Under the pieces are notes generated by a model. It was not told the origin of the DNA. It ran no database searches and saw only the letters and a program-made list of their open reading frames with translations. Positions 1-13,286 of a DNA stretch of 64,000 bases are shown in pieces. The stretch spans positions 2,468,501 through 2,532,500 of the forward strand of contig JAPDOI010000040.1 of assembly GCA_029168955.1 (NCBI GenBank), read 5' to 3'. The position numbers and the translations under genes were made by a program. Source of the DNA: Aplectana chamaeleonis. Its lineage: Eukaryota; Nematoda; Chromadorea; Rhabditida; Cosmocercidae. The stretch's first letter is position 1; each line of letters begins with the position of its first letter.

Positions 1-180
1 CATCGTTCACTGGAATCGAGAAGGTGGCAAACTTGGGCAACACATGAAACTGCCAAAATTTACAGGACAGTGACTACCTGAAGTCGACGCCGTTCAGGGC
101 GAATCAGGCAATGAAGGTGATTTTGGTGGCAAAGATCACGTTTTGGAGGATTCATCAAGACCAGAACAAGTTTAAGATGC

Positions 181-463
181 TACTGTGCTTATCTGGGCCT
201 GATTTCGGTCCGCGATTGCGCCTCGACACGCTTTGCGGCCGCTCGCTCCCGAGTCGGAAGAGCGTCCAGCGCCGCAGCAGCCGATCTGCTGACTCTAGGT
301 GGGTTTCGGAAACTGAAAACTAAGAAAAATTAGAGAAAGTTGTATGAAAAAGCCACATCGAGTCGGCTTTGGCGCTGGAAACCCGACTCACTTGAGCGCG
401 TGCGGCCGCAAAGCGTGTAGAGACGCAATTGCGGACCGAAATGTGGCCCAGAGAAGCACAGTA
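181..463. mobile_element. Palindromic MITE, family D copy 1
   Basis: The ends are inverted copies of CTGTGCTTATCTGGGCC, and the two arms (about 75 bp each, GC-rich, including TTTGCGGCCGC) pair across an AT-rich centre. A TA dinucleotide flanks both ends (181-182 and 462-463), as expected of a Tc1/mariner-type non-autonomous element. Four more copies lie at 26829, 28109, 28841 and 47044. No transposase is encoded. Confidence 0.85.
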
Positions 464-2170
464 CGTACTATAGGGAGAAAGGGTTTCACGAGAGTTCGTT
501 GATTCTCCCCTTCTTTTGTCTCTTTCTTTTTCTTTTTCTGCTGGAACTTGCTTTGGAAGCATTGCTGTGGAAGATTGATAACCTTTTGTAATGAAAGATC
601 ATTTTAATTAGATTCAAGTACTGAAAGTAAAAATGAAGCTGTCGGTGGCGAATGTAAATGACTAGAATGTCAAAATTACGATTCATAGAATTTAATGTAA
701 TAGGGGATGAAAAAATCCTTTTTACAAAATTCAGAGAGGAAAACGCATACGCAGTACTCTTATTTAGATCGACATTCAAATTTAAAGTTGGATTGAGTTC
801 GAATCGTAGTTTCAATACTGTTCAATTCTCGAGGAAGTTCATAAACGCTTCCAAAAATTTTCAGTGATGCCTTATTGTATACGTACACAAGCTTAATGAA
901 CGACGACATACAAATTGTATTAAGAGCGGCTCGAGTAACGCAAATGGCGTTTTGTGAAACCAACCCATCCAATTTGATAACGCAATACGGAAGAAAGTCC
1001 TTCTTCCGTTAGGATTAGAGATTTTCTTGGATAGGTCGGGCTAGTTTCTAAACTCAATCTTAACTGTAACCACCCAATGATCTTGCCCACTTGCTGTTCG
1101 GCGCTTTAGAAATCTTGCTCCACTGCTGATCGGCGCTCGAAAGTTATGAAGTGGCTACCTGCCAAGAGCAGTTGGAATTCTTATCAGCAATTTCATGCTA
1201 TGAAGTTCGACGTTGTCCCGCTACCTCTATACAAACTGTTTCTGTTATCTCGAACCCTCCGATTGCATTTGTTTATATTCCTCCTAGGTTCGATTTTTCA
1301 GTTATGGCGACTTTCGTTTAGTCCTTTTTTTCCATTCGTAAGATATGTTCGCTTCATGTGCTCGAAACTACCAAATAATTTATTTTGAATTAATTCCGAG
1401 AGCAACCTAGCTATTACATATACCAACTCAATGTAAAATTATCACATCTTGGATTTTTCGCCTGTAGTTCAACCATGCGGGGGTCTTTTTATGCTATGCT
1501 ATGCTTTTGCTTATCATAAACCTCTGCTTTCGCTCAATTTTTCTTCGTTCCCGATTTTGAATCCACTTGAAATCTTGAAAGAAAGTCCTTTCTTCTCGAG
1601 CATCGACAAAGACGCTCCCAATCGGTGCCAGTCACTGGCTCACGTGACTCAGCGGAGAAGAGGTGCCGTGGCTGTGAACTTGTCGTTCGATTTTTACCTA
1701 TACTACAGGGAGATCCTGAGAAAAATATTTAGAAAACATAGGGAAATTTGAAGAATGTCTAAACGGAACAGGTTTGTCAGCGCTCGAAGAGCAAACAGCA
1801 AGGTGGCCTCTAAAGCAAACCATTACTTTCTAGGGAATGTATCTTCATGAACTTGGTAGATCAACAGAACCCTGAAAATTGGCCAAAATATCTATCTGAA
1901 TCAACGTTCTGTTCCCTTGGAGTATTGCGCAAAGTTAGGATCGTTTTATCGCAACCATCGATGCTTTCGTAATGACTTTTGCCTGGTCATAGATGACAAA
2001 GTTAATCTGTCGCGACTCCGACGCCTGTGTATCCATGAAAACAGGTGAGGTAAACCTCTTCATCTCACATCCGCATTTATATTTAGTTATTGTACGCCGT
2101 GGCCGGCGCGCTCTATACCACAAAACAGTGAGATAGAAACATGGATAGGAATACAAAAACAAATCAAAAC
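464..2170. other. Unassigned stretch
   Basis: I see no recognisable gene or repeat. Open frames of 70 to 109 codons exist on both strands, but they overlap one another, are hydrophobic or low in complexity, and lack plausible splice sites or domains. Confidence 0.5.
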
Positions 2171-3034
2171 TTACAAGAGAAGGACATAAAGCGTTTGTCG
2201 GATCTGCGGAAACGAATTATATTGTCAGTATATCTTGAGCGTCTATAGTGAAATTTGCTGTAACCAGCCACCTAGCAGCTGGCTCGAAAAAGTTATGAGC
2301 GTTTTTAAAGTTTCGCGAATGGTAAGGGTACTACCCAACAGAAAATTTTTAGGTTGTTTTAGAAAAAAATTCGGGTTCAGCTCAAAACTTTTATGTGAGG
2401 GCAATCTAGGGTGCTGAAAACGAATCTGGGGTCTGTTAGTCGGAATCCTGAGCTTCGCTCTAGGTTACGGTAGGTAATATGCCGATTTTGGGGCAAAACA
2501 CACCTTAGTAGTTCAAATACCGTAATCTACCATAATCTGCAGAAAGTCGGCAAATGGACCTCAGGTTCGTGTTAGGCACATCAAATTATCCCTAGAGAAT
2601 GATTATGAGACACTTCTGTCGAAGAAATCCGGAAATCTCGAAGGTGGAGTTTCGCATTCAAAATTTTCCTCCGCTGGAATGCTTTGAGCGAATTAAGCCG
2701 AAAACTTCGGAAACTCGAGAATTGAACCTCAGATCAGTGATCAGCTCCCCGAAAACCTCCCTGGGGGAATTTCAAGTCAAATCTGGAACATTTTTCTGAA
2801 GTGCTTCCAAAATCCCTGTTTGATATAAAGAAACGCCAAACTGAAAATCCATTTAAGCCCAAAACGCTGTCAGTCGGCACAAAGATTAGAAAATGTGCCT
2901 CCACCCAAACCTTGCTCAGGGGTGTTGTTCTAGGCGCTGAACACGATCATGAGATTTTATAGAAGCCCAGGAGATACTAGCAATACATTTAGTTTCCGCA
3001 GATCTGGCATACGCTTTGTATACATCCCTCGTTA
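2171..3034 (+). mobile_element. Dispersed TIR repeat, family J copy 1
   Basis: The ends are imperfect inverted repeats of about 65 bp: GCGTTTGTCGGATCTGCGG near 2200 faces a degenerate reverse complement near 3000. The body matches, in the opposite orientation, the sequence at 29840-30943, and a decayed piece lies near 54270-54530. An ORF at 2599-2799 (starting near MRHFCRRNPEISK) lines up with the longer ORF of copy 2. Superfamily not recognised. Confidence 0.75.
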
Positions 3035-3825
3035 GCGCAACGAATCAACAGCCAATCACTAGACCATTGCTCTAGTTAGAGAATAATCGAAGAGGCGACA
3101 CTACCTAAAGTTACGAGCCATTAAAGGCTGCGGGGGCAGTGAGGAAAAAAGTAGTAGTGCTAGAAGCTTTAACGGATAAGCATTTTTCGGTCCGGGGAAT
3201 GAATTCGTAGTAATCCGTATCCTATTGAAGCAAGTGTGTTGGAAGCGACCCAACCCACGCGGCTTCCTAGGATGCATATGGTCCTCCGACCACTGTTAGG
3301 TATCTGGGCGATGTATCTTGATTCCAAATGTCAGTGATTGATAAGCGTATATGACACAAGAAGGCAATTCCGTTACTAGTTGCAGGCCTCTAGCACCAAA
3401 CTTGAGATAGGCAGAAACTTGCAATATGGGGGAAGAATAAATATATGGCTCCGAGTCGAGGTAGGGACAACCTCATGAAATATGGGTTGGGAACTTGGTC
3501 AATGATTGACATAGCTAAATATGTTGTTGTGGACAATAATAAACAGCGAACAAAACTAAGTCTGCCTTCGCAGGAACCATCACAGCCAACACTTGTGAAC
3601 AACGTGGAGTGGAAAAAGCACTGGGCAACTATTTAGCAACTGCCATGAGCCCATAAATCACATCCGTATTGATAAATGTAGGGACCGAGCAGAGAGATAA
3701 AGAGGAGGAAAGCTCACTGAAACAATCATCATAATGCAAATCCATCGCAGTCTGGGATGAAATGCGCATAAAGTTATTCCAAAAAGGTTATGAGGGTGGA
3801 CATTTCAAGCAATGCAAAGGCACCT
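3035..3825. other. Unassigned stretch with a 63-codon ORF
   Basis: The only item of note is an open frame at 3445-3636 (+) ending VEWKKHWATI, with a protein-like composition but no homology I recognise and no obvious splice signals. It may be chance. Confidence 0.4.
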
Positions 3826-4724
3826 TCAAGGCATCGTACGCGCTGAAAACCACTCACCGTTTCTTGAATTTGAATCATTGATTGGGCCTGCATGAGAACG
3901 TAGGTAGAGTTTCTGGGGTCACCGACGCATCATTCGGAAGATATGGGTGATCGAATGCCTCGAATTCCACCAAAAGAGGCCGGCCTTCTGACAGCCATGT
4001 GGCATAAAATGAAAAAGAAAGAAGCTTCTCAACAAGCTATATCGCGTAAATGAGTGGAAGTCGATGTATCATTTGTTGATAAGGCCCTAGTTATACACCA
4101 GCGGAATGAAAACGTCTCGCGATGACATTGCCGCCGCTTGCTGCGTGAATCTGGGATTCGTCTGCAATATTGCGTCTTCGGCGTCTTTGACGCAATACTG
4201 CGGACAAAAATTTCCAGGCGTTTTTAATGGTATTCTATCGGTTTTTTCGCTTCTGACACTTTTTATTTGCAGAAGAGCACTAATAATCAATTCCTCTCGT
4301 CATTACAGTGCTCGTTATGTCGTTTTGGTAATGTTTTAACAATTTTAAATCTGAAAAATAATCAGATGGTGGAAATTGGCAAATTTCCAACAGGGCAGGT
4401 CCCGTAAGGATGCGGTATACGGTGCCGCGGCGTGTATAACTGCTCTGTGCGGCCTTCCGGCGCGTTTTTCTGCGACTACTGTTCCTTTTGGCATGCCTGA
4501 GCGCAGTTAGGGCGCATATAAGTGATAGTTGTCTTGCTATTTTCGCAGCGTCCCGCCGGTGTATAACTAGGGCCTAAGCTATCTCCTTTTCTCATCTTAG
4601 GCCACATGGCTGTCGGAAGGCCGGCCTCGTTTGGTGCAACTCTACCCACGCTCTCAGGCGGGCCCAGCCAACGATTCGAACTCAAAAAACGGTGAGCGGT
4701 TTTCAGCGCGTACGATGCCTTTAA
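3826..4724. mobile_element. Foldback MITE, TTAA family B copy
   Basis: Long imperfect inverted arms: GGCATCGTACGCGCTGAAA near 3830 faces TTTTCAGCGCGTACGATGCC near 4710. Inner sub-arms also pair, with GGCCCTAGTTATACACC near 4083 facing GGTGTATAACTAGGGCC near 4557. The right end runs into TTAA (4721-4724); the left flank has decayed to TTCA. The same termini are found at 19312, 32380 and 42867. Confidence 0.8.
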
Positions 4725-5568
4725 GGTAATCATTTAGGCTCAGGACAATTACACGTTCATACGTTTAAGCTTCCTTCGGAACCCCTTGGAAGTTGCGGCT
4801 GTATCAAGATACATAGATTAATCTGTTTTGCCACCGTGCAGTCTGAACGAAAAAGGAATGGAATACAACCTCGAGGGAATTCCGCTTAAGTTCATGACTG
4901 AAGGCTGAAAACTGAAAGAAATTATCTACGAAATGAAGGAGATGACTGCATCAAACACAGTTACTACAACTATTACATGATTACGAGAAAGATTAGCCCG
5001 AGTTTATCGTTACAAAAGCGTATTTTGTTGCATGCATTAAGGCAACGAAGTAGAGAAAATCGATGATGACATTGCACTTTCAGCGGGGGGAGGGAAGAAA
5101 TGAAAACAGCATTGATTACTCATCTCTCTCACTGTTCCTAGTCGGGTTCTTGTTTCTTTAATTCTTTGTACTCGGAAATTGGGATTATTTTGATACTCTG
5201 ACGACTAGACTTGTAAGATTAGGCCAGCACCTGATATTGGTCGCCTTGTTCTCCCGTGACAAATAACGAACGGCAGTAGCAATTGATGCTGAAGTGAAAT
5301 TCCCAAATCAGCTTTTCAAAAGCACCGTTCACAATGATACTTAATTTTGCTAAAATGTACACTTGGTCGCCGATTACATAGAGCAGTGGTGGAAAACAAA
5401 TTTTCATAAACGAGAGGAACATGAGGAGCAATCGTCTTACTTCGTATCTTTACTCTTAGTGGCAGTATTTGTCATGAATATGATAGCTTCAGTCCAGCCA
5501 TGCATTTTTGTAGTTTCTACTACAACATTTCTTCCTTTGATTCTTAGCCAGTACTGTTTTACATGGTC
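4725..5568. other. Unassigned stretch
   Basis: No repeat recognised. An open frame at 5363-5632 (+) has a charged start and two hydrophobic stretches, a membrane-protein-like profile, but it runs into the foldback element at 5569 and matches no family I know. Confidence 0.35.
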
Positions 5569-7171
5569 CAGTGCGTTGCAAAATTATATGACATACCCCG
5601 ATTTCTGCGGTTCCAAACTTGGAGTCAATTAAGGAGGCAAACGGTGAACGATAATCGATGCAGCACCTCAGGAAAACCCTGGGTACGAATCTCCATGAAA
5701 TTACCCAGATCAACTAGTAGGAAACTGGCAACTGAAACTGTCAAAAATGACAGTTGCAAATTTATATCACACAGCCGACGTTCTCGCCGAAATTTTGATT
5801 CTAGACCATTTGTATCAGTTCGTTCATGGTAAGAACCATCAGAAACATTAAGTTAGTGATCTTCAGAATTTTCTCAACGCAGAACCGCATCGAAAACTCA
5901 GTTTGGCATGTTCCTTTTTGCAAACGCCCCTGGTTATCCGCGCCCATTCAGTCAGAACAGCTGGTTTAAGCGGAGCCACACGCTCGTAATGTCTGCACTT
6001 GATGTAGATTCAACGTTCAAGAATACCTCACACGTTTTTCAATTGTTTGAGGTTCGAAAACCGGCCAGCCATTCTAGCAAGATGGTATGATCGGCGTGAG
6101 AGTAAGCCTGCGTCGTCCTTTTGACAACAGGTGAAGACGGGTACGGACTAGAAAGTTTTGGGAAAGTTTTTTCGACACAATCTAATAATCTGTGACATTA
6201 ATAGGTCATGTCGCAAAAACTTGGGCCTGCTTGCCACGCGGCCTGAATCCGAGTGGACACATTTATCTTTCTCCACCAAAGTTCCTACTCGAGGTTGAGC
6301 TCGGGTCCTTGTGTGGATCCTTTGGAATCCTTTTTCATCCGTTGAAAACAAGTCCAATTTGAGCGAGCCCGATGAATTCTATTCTATTTAGATATTTCGA
6401 CTACTATTTTAGGCACTAGAGAGGTCTACAAGAGGGCCCAACCTTATCCTTGAGTAGGAACTCTAAAGGGAATCCTGTGTGAAAAGAATGATGTGTCAAC
6501 CCGGATTAAGGTTGTGTAGCAATCTGGACCAGAATTTTGCGACATCACCTATGGACCTCACAAATTATCAGAATGCGTTGGAAAATCGTTTCCAGTTCTT
6601 TCCAGTCCGTTTCCGCCTTCACTTCTTGTCAGTAGGACGATGCAGGCTTGGTTTCAGGCCAATCCTGCTAATTTCCCAGAACAACCGGCCGGTTCGCAAA
6701 ACCTAACCCAACGGAAAACGTGTGAGGTAATCTTGAGGGTTGAATCTACTTTCAAAGCAGACAATACGAGCCCGTGGCTCCGTTTAAACTAGCCGTTCTT
6801 GCGAATGCGCGCAGATTGAGAGGGGCGTTCACAAAAGGCTTTGTTTTCGATGTGGTTCTGCGTCAAGACTACTCTAAAGACTATGTATACGCTCAATGTG
6901 TCTAATAGTTCTTACAATGAACGAGCTGATACAGAAGGTCCAGAATCAAAATTTCAGCGAGAACGTCAGCTATGTCACATAATTTTTCACCGGTCATTTT
7001 TGACACATTCCATTGCCAGTTTTCTACTAGTTACTCTAATTTCGCGAAGAATCGTACCCAAGGGTTATCGAGGGTGCTGCATCGATTCGTTCGCACGGTT
7101 TATCCTCTCAAATCACGCGAAGTTCGGAACGTCGGAAATTTGGGTATGTCATATAATTTTGCAACGCACTG
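5569..7171. mobile_element. Large foldback element S
   Basis: Inverted arms of about 275 bp (5569-5845 and 6903-7171) end in CAGTGCGTTGCAAAATTATA and its reverse complement. The arms are diverged and contain matching landmarks such as AAAATTTC next to TCTCG near 5790 and 6950. The 1.05-kb centre encodes nothing I recognise. The CAGTG terminus recalls hAT-type ends, but I cannot read a clean target duplication. Confidence 0.75.
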
Positions 7172-10100
7172 TGTAGTGTTCAATAATCTATTGAACCCCG
7201 CTATTCACCGGTTGGACCACCGATTACACATTTTCGTACAATTTCGACGTTTTCATGGTTACAGTAAGGCGTTCTATGCATTGTTTCATGTGGAACCTTT
7301 AGGGACGCATATAATCGTGAATGCGATCTCCTTGTGTAATGCAATCTTCTAGAGGTATAGTTTATTAGGAATGCCCACATGTACGAAGAGCTCACCTACG
7401 ATTCCTTCTAACTGCGTGTTCTGTGATTGAATATTCTTCGGCTCTAATTAGCCAATATATTCAATTCTCATACTATATTACTGAGACGGCGCATTCTGCA
7501 TTAGGCAGGTTTTCTTTTCTGTTTTTTGTTCGTTAATCTTGATTTAAAAGTGAATATTCCCGCACACTCATCACGAATTTCGAACTCCATCGATATGCCA
7601 CAGAATCTCTAAGTACGGAATATTTCAGTTTTCTTATGATGAAGAAAAGTTTTCAAGATTTGCTAATGCTGGCTCACAACCCTATTCATATACAACGGGT
7701 TCATAACCATAGGAAAGCTATTCAACCACATCAGAAAGCATCTGAGGATAAGGACCACTTATTTCTGAAGGAACATTCAATTTCCGAGGTATTGCAGCCG
7801 ATGTGAGAATGGTACCTTCATGTCAAGTAATGGACCCTCAGCATCCTCTCCCGATGTGGAATGGAGAGCATAAATTTGAAGACATCATCAAAAGGAAGCA
7901 GTTTGTCCTGTCTCTTCATGCCATTAACGACTCACACAAAGCTTTTCGTCGTGATTTGGCGAGTCTTATAGTTTCTGGTCGCCTTCGACCCTGAACGGCG
8001 ATTAATCATGCTCACATTATCTTTTGAAACTACTGCTGTTATACAGAAGTGAAGCCTGTGTCAAAAAATCTATTTCCCATACTAGATTCAGAAAAAGGTC
8101 TACACAGTGCAAATAGCTTTGCCGGTTGTAGTGTTGGTTTGAATTGTTGAAAATGTAGGCTAATCTTATTTCCATCAATGCACCAGGAATGAGGTTGTAT
8201 ACAAAATGCGTTACGGATGCGTACCCAATCTCCTGCAGCACGCGAAGTGAGTATAAAGGTACTGCTTGAAAGAAGTGTTGCCTGCGAGGAAATCGTCTGA
8301 TGTTGCATGTTGTAACCGTATATATTGTTACGTTGAATGATCAATGCGCAGGATGTGTGGTTAGTAAACGTTATGCTGTTGGTGCGAGTGTTTCTAAATT
8401 TTAAAAACGCACAATAGCCTCAACGTACCGTGCTATGAAGACACGGATCTCAAACTTTTTTTCGACTATCGGCTGACACTTACTGCAGGGGTAAGTTCTT
8501 AGGTTCACAATATGCAAGCTCTACCCAGCTTATCGTATGTAACCAGCGAGCTCAAGCTGTTTAAACATTCGAGTGTAGAGGAAAATGGTAGAAAAGAGGT
8601 GTGATCACGTCACATTATCCCACAGTCCCATCTACAAGGTAACCATTTGTATTGGGCGACTACTAGATCACCCTGAGCACCCCCAAAGCGCAGGCTGGGG
8701 TGAACTGCAATGATCACGAAACCAAAAACGCTAAGAAGGCGAACAATTACTGTGGGACTACGGAAAGGAGCCGCATTGGAGAAGAAGGCATTTGAGTGCA
8801 CATGTGAACAATGCTGCCAAACAGACTCGCAATCTAGGATGCATGGGTCGAGAGTTGACGATGCGAGTTCAACTGCTGCTCTCGCTTCCATCAGTTCGCC
8901 ATCGAGTGCGATGTTTTCCAAACTATCTCTGATCGTAAAGACAACATGAAGTCGTTTCAGTTATGCACAAGGTGTTTTCGTCACAAGGCAAAAATTAAGT
9001 ACTCCGCTTTCTGTGTCCGCTCTCCCTGTTACATCTGTACCCAAGCTGATTAACTGATGATTTCGACATCCATATTTCAATTTGTACTTGATGATCGTCA
9101 CTTTATTGTGCTATTTTTTTTCGTTTGTTGTTTTTACTTGTGCTGTTGTATCTGATTTGGTCGATTTTGTTACTACAAATCGTCAGTTTATCAAAACCGT
9201 GAGTTCAGCGCGTGTAAGCTTGAGCGGCCGGAAAGTCACTATCAATTAATCAGTATTGTGCTCCAGTTATATATGACGTAAGTTGCACCTATTTCGATCG
9301 TGTCGACTGAACAGCATTGAGTATTCGGTGATATGAAAGTGTGCTGGATGTCGATTCCGGTGAACGAATAATTCGGTCGGAGGTGATGTCCGGGTCGTGA
9401 AATTTTATATCCATTGATTTCACATAGATAGGCTTGATGTGTGGTGACCGCTTGTCACGATAACAAAGGGGCGGTACCTAGGGTACAGTATTGAAGCGCC
9501 GATTCAGTGCTCTAAGCGAGTGACTTTTTATCTTCTTCTTTCTCAAGGCCTCGCAGACCGTCATATTATCTTGCTTAGTTTGATGCATATGAATAAATGT
9601 GCACCATCGATGTCAATGCATAAAATAAATGAGAACAATCACAGACAAAAAGGAACTTATTCTCATTGGATGCCGTTTCCATGGCATCTTTCCAAAACAT
9701 TCGCATCATCTACGGTTGGTCATCCGTTAGTGACAGTAATGAGTTCCCGATTCACATAATCTCTCCGCCTAGTCCTACGCCCATGGAACTCTACGGCAGT
9801 GTAGTACAAAATTGTTTCGACTTCCACAAATGTTCGGAGTCAGTACCGACCATAGTAGAACGTGTGAGGAATGAGGGTTAAAAGATGAGAAAATATAAAA
9901 AGAAACAACAAAAATAGGTAAGAAAACTCCCTGAAAGGAAAAAAACCGCATTGCGCCAATTGTTGTGTACGGTAGCCCCAATGGTACGCAATGGAGGGAT
10001 TACAGGCTACTGTACGCCAGAATGGCCGCAATATGCGGGAAGAGGTTTTTTAGGCCTCGTCGGGGAGTTGAGATTCATTCCGTTTTTCTGTGGCTGGTGC

Positions 10101-11011
10101 TGAGGGTCGCCGCGGACCCATTTTCCATATTTCTCTCCACCTCATCTCCTCCTCTTCAGTGCAGCGCTCGTCCACCTTGAAAGCTGCCGCTCCGCGCTGG
10201 CCTGTTTTGGTTAGGATCTCACTTTAGGGCTGTCATCACTTGATTCATAGTAGGTTCGCATTGTTGCTAACAATTATTGTGTTGTGTTCGTGCGCGATTT
10301 TATTGTGTGTAGTCGTATAATAAATTGGTTTTACAGCTGTGTCCATTTCCATTTGCACAGGGTTTCCCCCCTTTTACCTTGTTCTGTGAGCATCACGCAA
10401 ATAAAAGAACCTAACCGTTTGAGCGGACTTCGCTTTCCGAAAAATGAGCCTAATTATCGTATACGTGAAGCAGACTCCTTAGAGTCTAAATATTTGCGAT
10501 TGAACTTTTTGTTCATTAGATCACGATCGCGCACCTTGTTTTCCTTGCCTATCCTCCTCATGATGTGAAACGGACAAAAACCGGTAAGGGGAGACTTCTC
10601 ATGGACCAATCACAAGAAGTACGGAAAACGGACCTCTTCTTATGTGAAACTCGACGACATCAGAGTCGTTACGAATGACCAGCTTCAAACGCTCCCAGCG
10701 CTCCTCCTACAATGGCTGATATACAGGAACCGTCTACGTTTTAATCGTATGCATCTCATTAGTCTGAGTAATTAATAGTATAAAATGATTCACTTGTAAG
10801 TTTCCATTTTCTTATCTCCCGGCTGATCAAACTATTTTGAACTGTAACAGATAGCTATTTTCAGCTTCATCAAATGTTAGCCTGCTCCGCCTTCTCGCAC
10901 TCGCCATAAATACGGTGCTCTCAGTGCAATGACAGTCATTTGCATTTGTTTTGGATCTTGCCTTAACCTCCTAATACTTTCAGAACTGCTTTTTTGTATT
11001 GAAATATTTTA
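7172..11011. other. Long unassigned stretch with weak ORF candidates
   Basis: No dispersed repeat was recognised. Protein-like but unassigned frames are: 7803-7994 (+, contains EDIIKRKQFVLSLHAINDSH); 8017-8241 (-, hydrophobic, receptor-like profile); 8710-8949 (+, contains CTCEQCC); and 9666-9881 (+, contains NCFDFHKC). None has a convincing start, splice pair or domain. They are leads only. Confidence 0.35.
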
Positions 11012-11033
11012 TGTTTGATTACCCAAGTTTGAG
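11012..11033 (+). other. SL1-like spliced-leader sequence
   Basis: Twenty of 22 bases match the nematode SL1 spliced leader, including the uninterrupted core ATTACCCAAGTTTGAG. The mismatches are at leader positions 1 (T for G) and 6 (G for A). A GT follows at 11034. I see no Sm site (AATTTTGG-like) in the next 100 bases, so this looks less like a working SL RNA gene. A retroposed trans-spliced mRNA, or a decayed SL RNA pseudogene, fits better. Confidence 0.7.
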
Positions 11034-11113
11034 GTGAAAGTCACTACAAAGTTTTGTTCACTACGCACCGGACTGGCGAATAATCATAGCAGACTTTCGA
11101 ATCTCTCTGCGGC

Positions 11114-11396
11114 ATGACGGAAATGTCGGTCACTTCGAATTTCTCGAGAAGTGGGCACAGCAATGAAAAAAACTCAGAAATTTGTCGAATTTGCAGACTC
11201 GTTCAAGCGTCATCTTCAACTGTCCTATGCTTCCCGGTCGTCGTGGAAGGGCAGCAAATTTTGGGGCAAGAGCGAAATCATTGTGGTTAATGCTGCATTC
11301 GTGAAAGACGTAGCAATAGAAGTTGATGCACACACCAGGATGCGAACTGACTCAGACGGTGATGAAAACGCTGCGGATGAAAACCGTAGACGATGA
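11114..11396 (+). pseudogene. Possible retrocopy ORF, RING-CH-like start
   Basis: Eighty bases after the SL1-like sequence an ATG opens a 58-codon frame that ends at 11290. It contains NEKNSEICRICR; ICRIC-type motifs begin the RING-CH zinc fingers of MARCH-family membrane ubiquitin ligases. The later zinc-binding Cys and His residues are not seen. A second frame (11151-11396) stays open past the stop, suggesting a frameshift. The spacing would suit an intronless copy of a trans-spliced mRNA. The family assignment rests on one short motif and is weak. Confidence 0.3.
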
Positions 11397-12156
11397 CAAT
11401 GCGAGAGAGGAACCACTGTGTAATGACAGTGATGGTCGAGGTTTAGGAGGTCCATACAGGCAATTGTGCTCTTTCACGATTTGACAACGATCTAGTCTCG
11501 ACCTTGTTTTCGAAAATTTGATCGCTTGCGGGTGTTGACTTTGTTCAACACAGGATCTTATCTCACAACGATTTCACGCAGAATATGGAAGGGTTAGAGA
11601 TCTACTGCACTCGAGCTAACAGCTGTACTCATCTAAGCCTCGAATGGCTCAACTATGGAAATTATTGGTCATTCAAGGTTGATTTTAAGATACTCGACCG
11701 ACATCGCCAACCTACCTCAAGACAAGGTAGCTGCTATGTCGCTGAACCGGCCGGGACGGGAATTTCGCGCGCAAATGTCACAATACTAGCAACTGAGGAA
11801 GCCGCAACGTTGTCTACAAGCTACAGCTGCTTTCAACAATGTACGGTGCAGTGTCGTACGTGATTTGGAGTCATGTTTTTCCGATGTATTTTCAGCTGGT
11901 TTCGAACGCTGTACGAGAACTAAGTGCTGCACCTCAAGCCTGGTGCTCAATCTTTCTGTCGACAAAAGCGACACGGCCCGCTTGGCCCCTTTTCCTATTT
12001 GGACAAGGTAATCGATGGATTACTCGCTTGCAGCGACATTTTTGGGAATCCACTGTACGTACTTCGGCTAGAATTTCTGAGTGGAAGCCTTCTGAGGTAG
12101 TTCCGCCTGTGTTCTCGTATAGTTGCTGTCAGTAGGCTTTGATAAACTTTCACGTA
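11397..12156. other. Unassigned stretch
   Basis: No repeat or gene recognised. Frames at 11585-11863 and 11839-12135 (+) are open but lack splice or domain support. Confidence 0.4.
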
Positions 12157-13286
12157 CTCAGACAAATCATCGCTCGGAGCGGGACCGCAGAGCGACTCGA
12201 GCGACGCTGTCGATCCGCTCCGAGCGAAAATTAGCTAACTACACGGGCGACAGCAGCCGCTCTCCTGGCGACAGCGGTCCCGCTCGGAGCGATCTTCGGT
12301 CCCAACTGGCACTACGGTCCCTGTACAGGCGATTTTCGAAATTTTCCTAACTGCAATTTTTCTTCATTTCCGCCTCTTCTGGAGAGGATTAGGCCTCTTA
12401 AAGGCAGGGTCCGGGCAGAATTTCGATTCTGAGATTTTCCGCTGAATCTGTGCTCATGTGCTACAGGTAGTCCCAAGGAAAATGCGAAAACTGCGTTAAA
12501 CCGGTCTTCTTCAAGTTATTAAAGCCACTTCCGTGGGCCGATGATCCAGAAAAGTCAGAAAAGTGTGGCCATCGTCCATATTTTAGCCGTTCTCCACGCA
12601 TTCTTCAAAAGTGCTGTGCGATTATCGGTCACTCCAGCCATAATTATCATGCTGTGAATACCGTAATCCCTGACCTTCAGGCTGTTTTCTCCAGAAATAC
12701 GGACTTAGAGTTTGTGAAAATTTGGACGGTGTCCAGCTAGACCAGCCCAGTCTACCTAACCCGAATTTCGGTGGTGTCAAAATCTGACCGGACCTTGCCT
12801 TCAAGAGGACAAGGTACTCGTTGCAGCCTGTGGGCCAGGAGGTTAATTCTGCCACAGGCCGCAACAAGGATACCATCCCAGCATGGTCCGCAATGAGGAA
12901 GCCTTTCCCACCGCGGGCCATGGGGGGATCCCCTCGGCCGCCAAAAATTGTCTTCCAGAGAGTGACCCGAGGTCACCTCTCAATAGTGGCCTCGAAAGGC
13001 CAACTACCCGTCTACTTGAGACGAGCCGCCTTTTATACCCGAAGGGTTGGTTGTTCTTTGAGTGACAACGTGGCCCCCACGTTATCACTCAAAGAACAGA
13101 TAATCCCGCGTCTCTCCATCTCTTGCGATGAAACCGCTGTCGCCCTCAGAGCAACCGGAAAGCGGCCGACGCTGATATTCCTACCGAACAGGGACCGCGG
13201 TGCCAGTTCGACCCTCAGCCGCTGTCCGGGCGATGACGTCATAATTGGGAGGAGCCGGTACCGCTCCGAGCGGTGGTTTGTCTGAG
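12157..13286. mobile_element. DNA transposon-like element T1 (CTCAGACAA ends)
   Basis: The ends are CTCAGACAA and its reverse complement TTGTCTGAG, each flanked by TA. Just inside, the motif CGCTCGGAGCG / CGCTCCGAGCG recurs several times in both orientations, giving subterminal repeats. The 1.13-kb interior has GC-rich open frames but no transposase that I recognise. The larger element at 48086-52962 shares the terminal 9 bp and the habit of repeated subterminal motifs. Confidence 0.75.
13052..13098. repeat. Small near-perfect hairpin inside T1
   Basis: TGTTCTTTGAGTGACAACGT faces its reverse complement with one mismatch and a short CCCC loop. It lies in the right part of element T1. Function unknown. 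Confidence 0.8.

Noticed and set aside
4600..4700. tRNA-like B-box (CGATTCGAACTC)
   Set aside because: No A-box or cloverleaf can be drawn around it; it is part of the family B arm.
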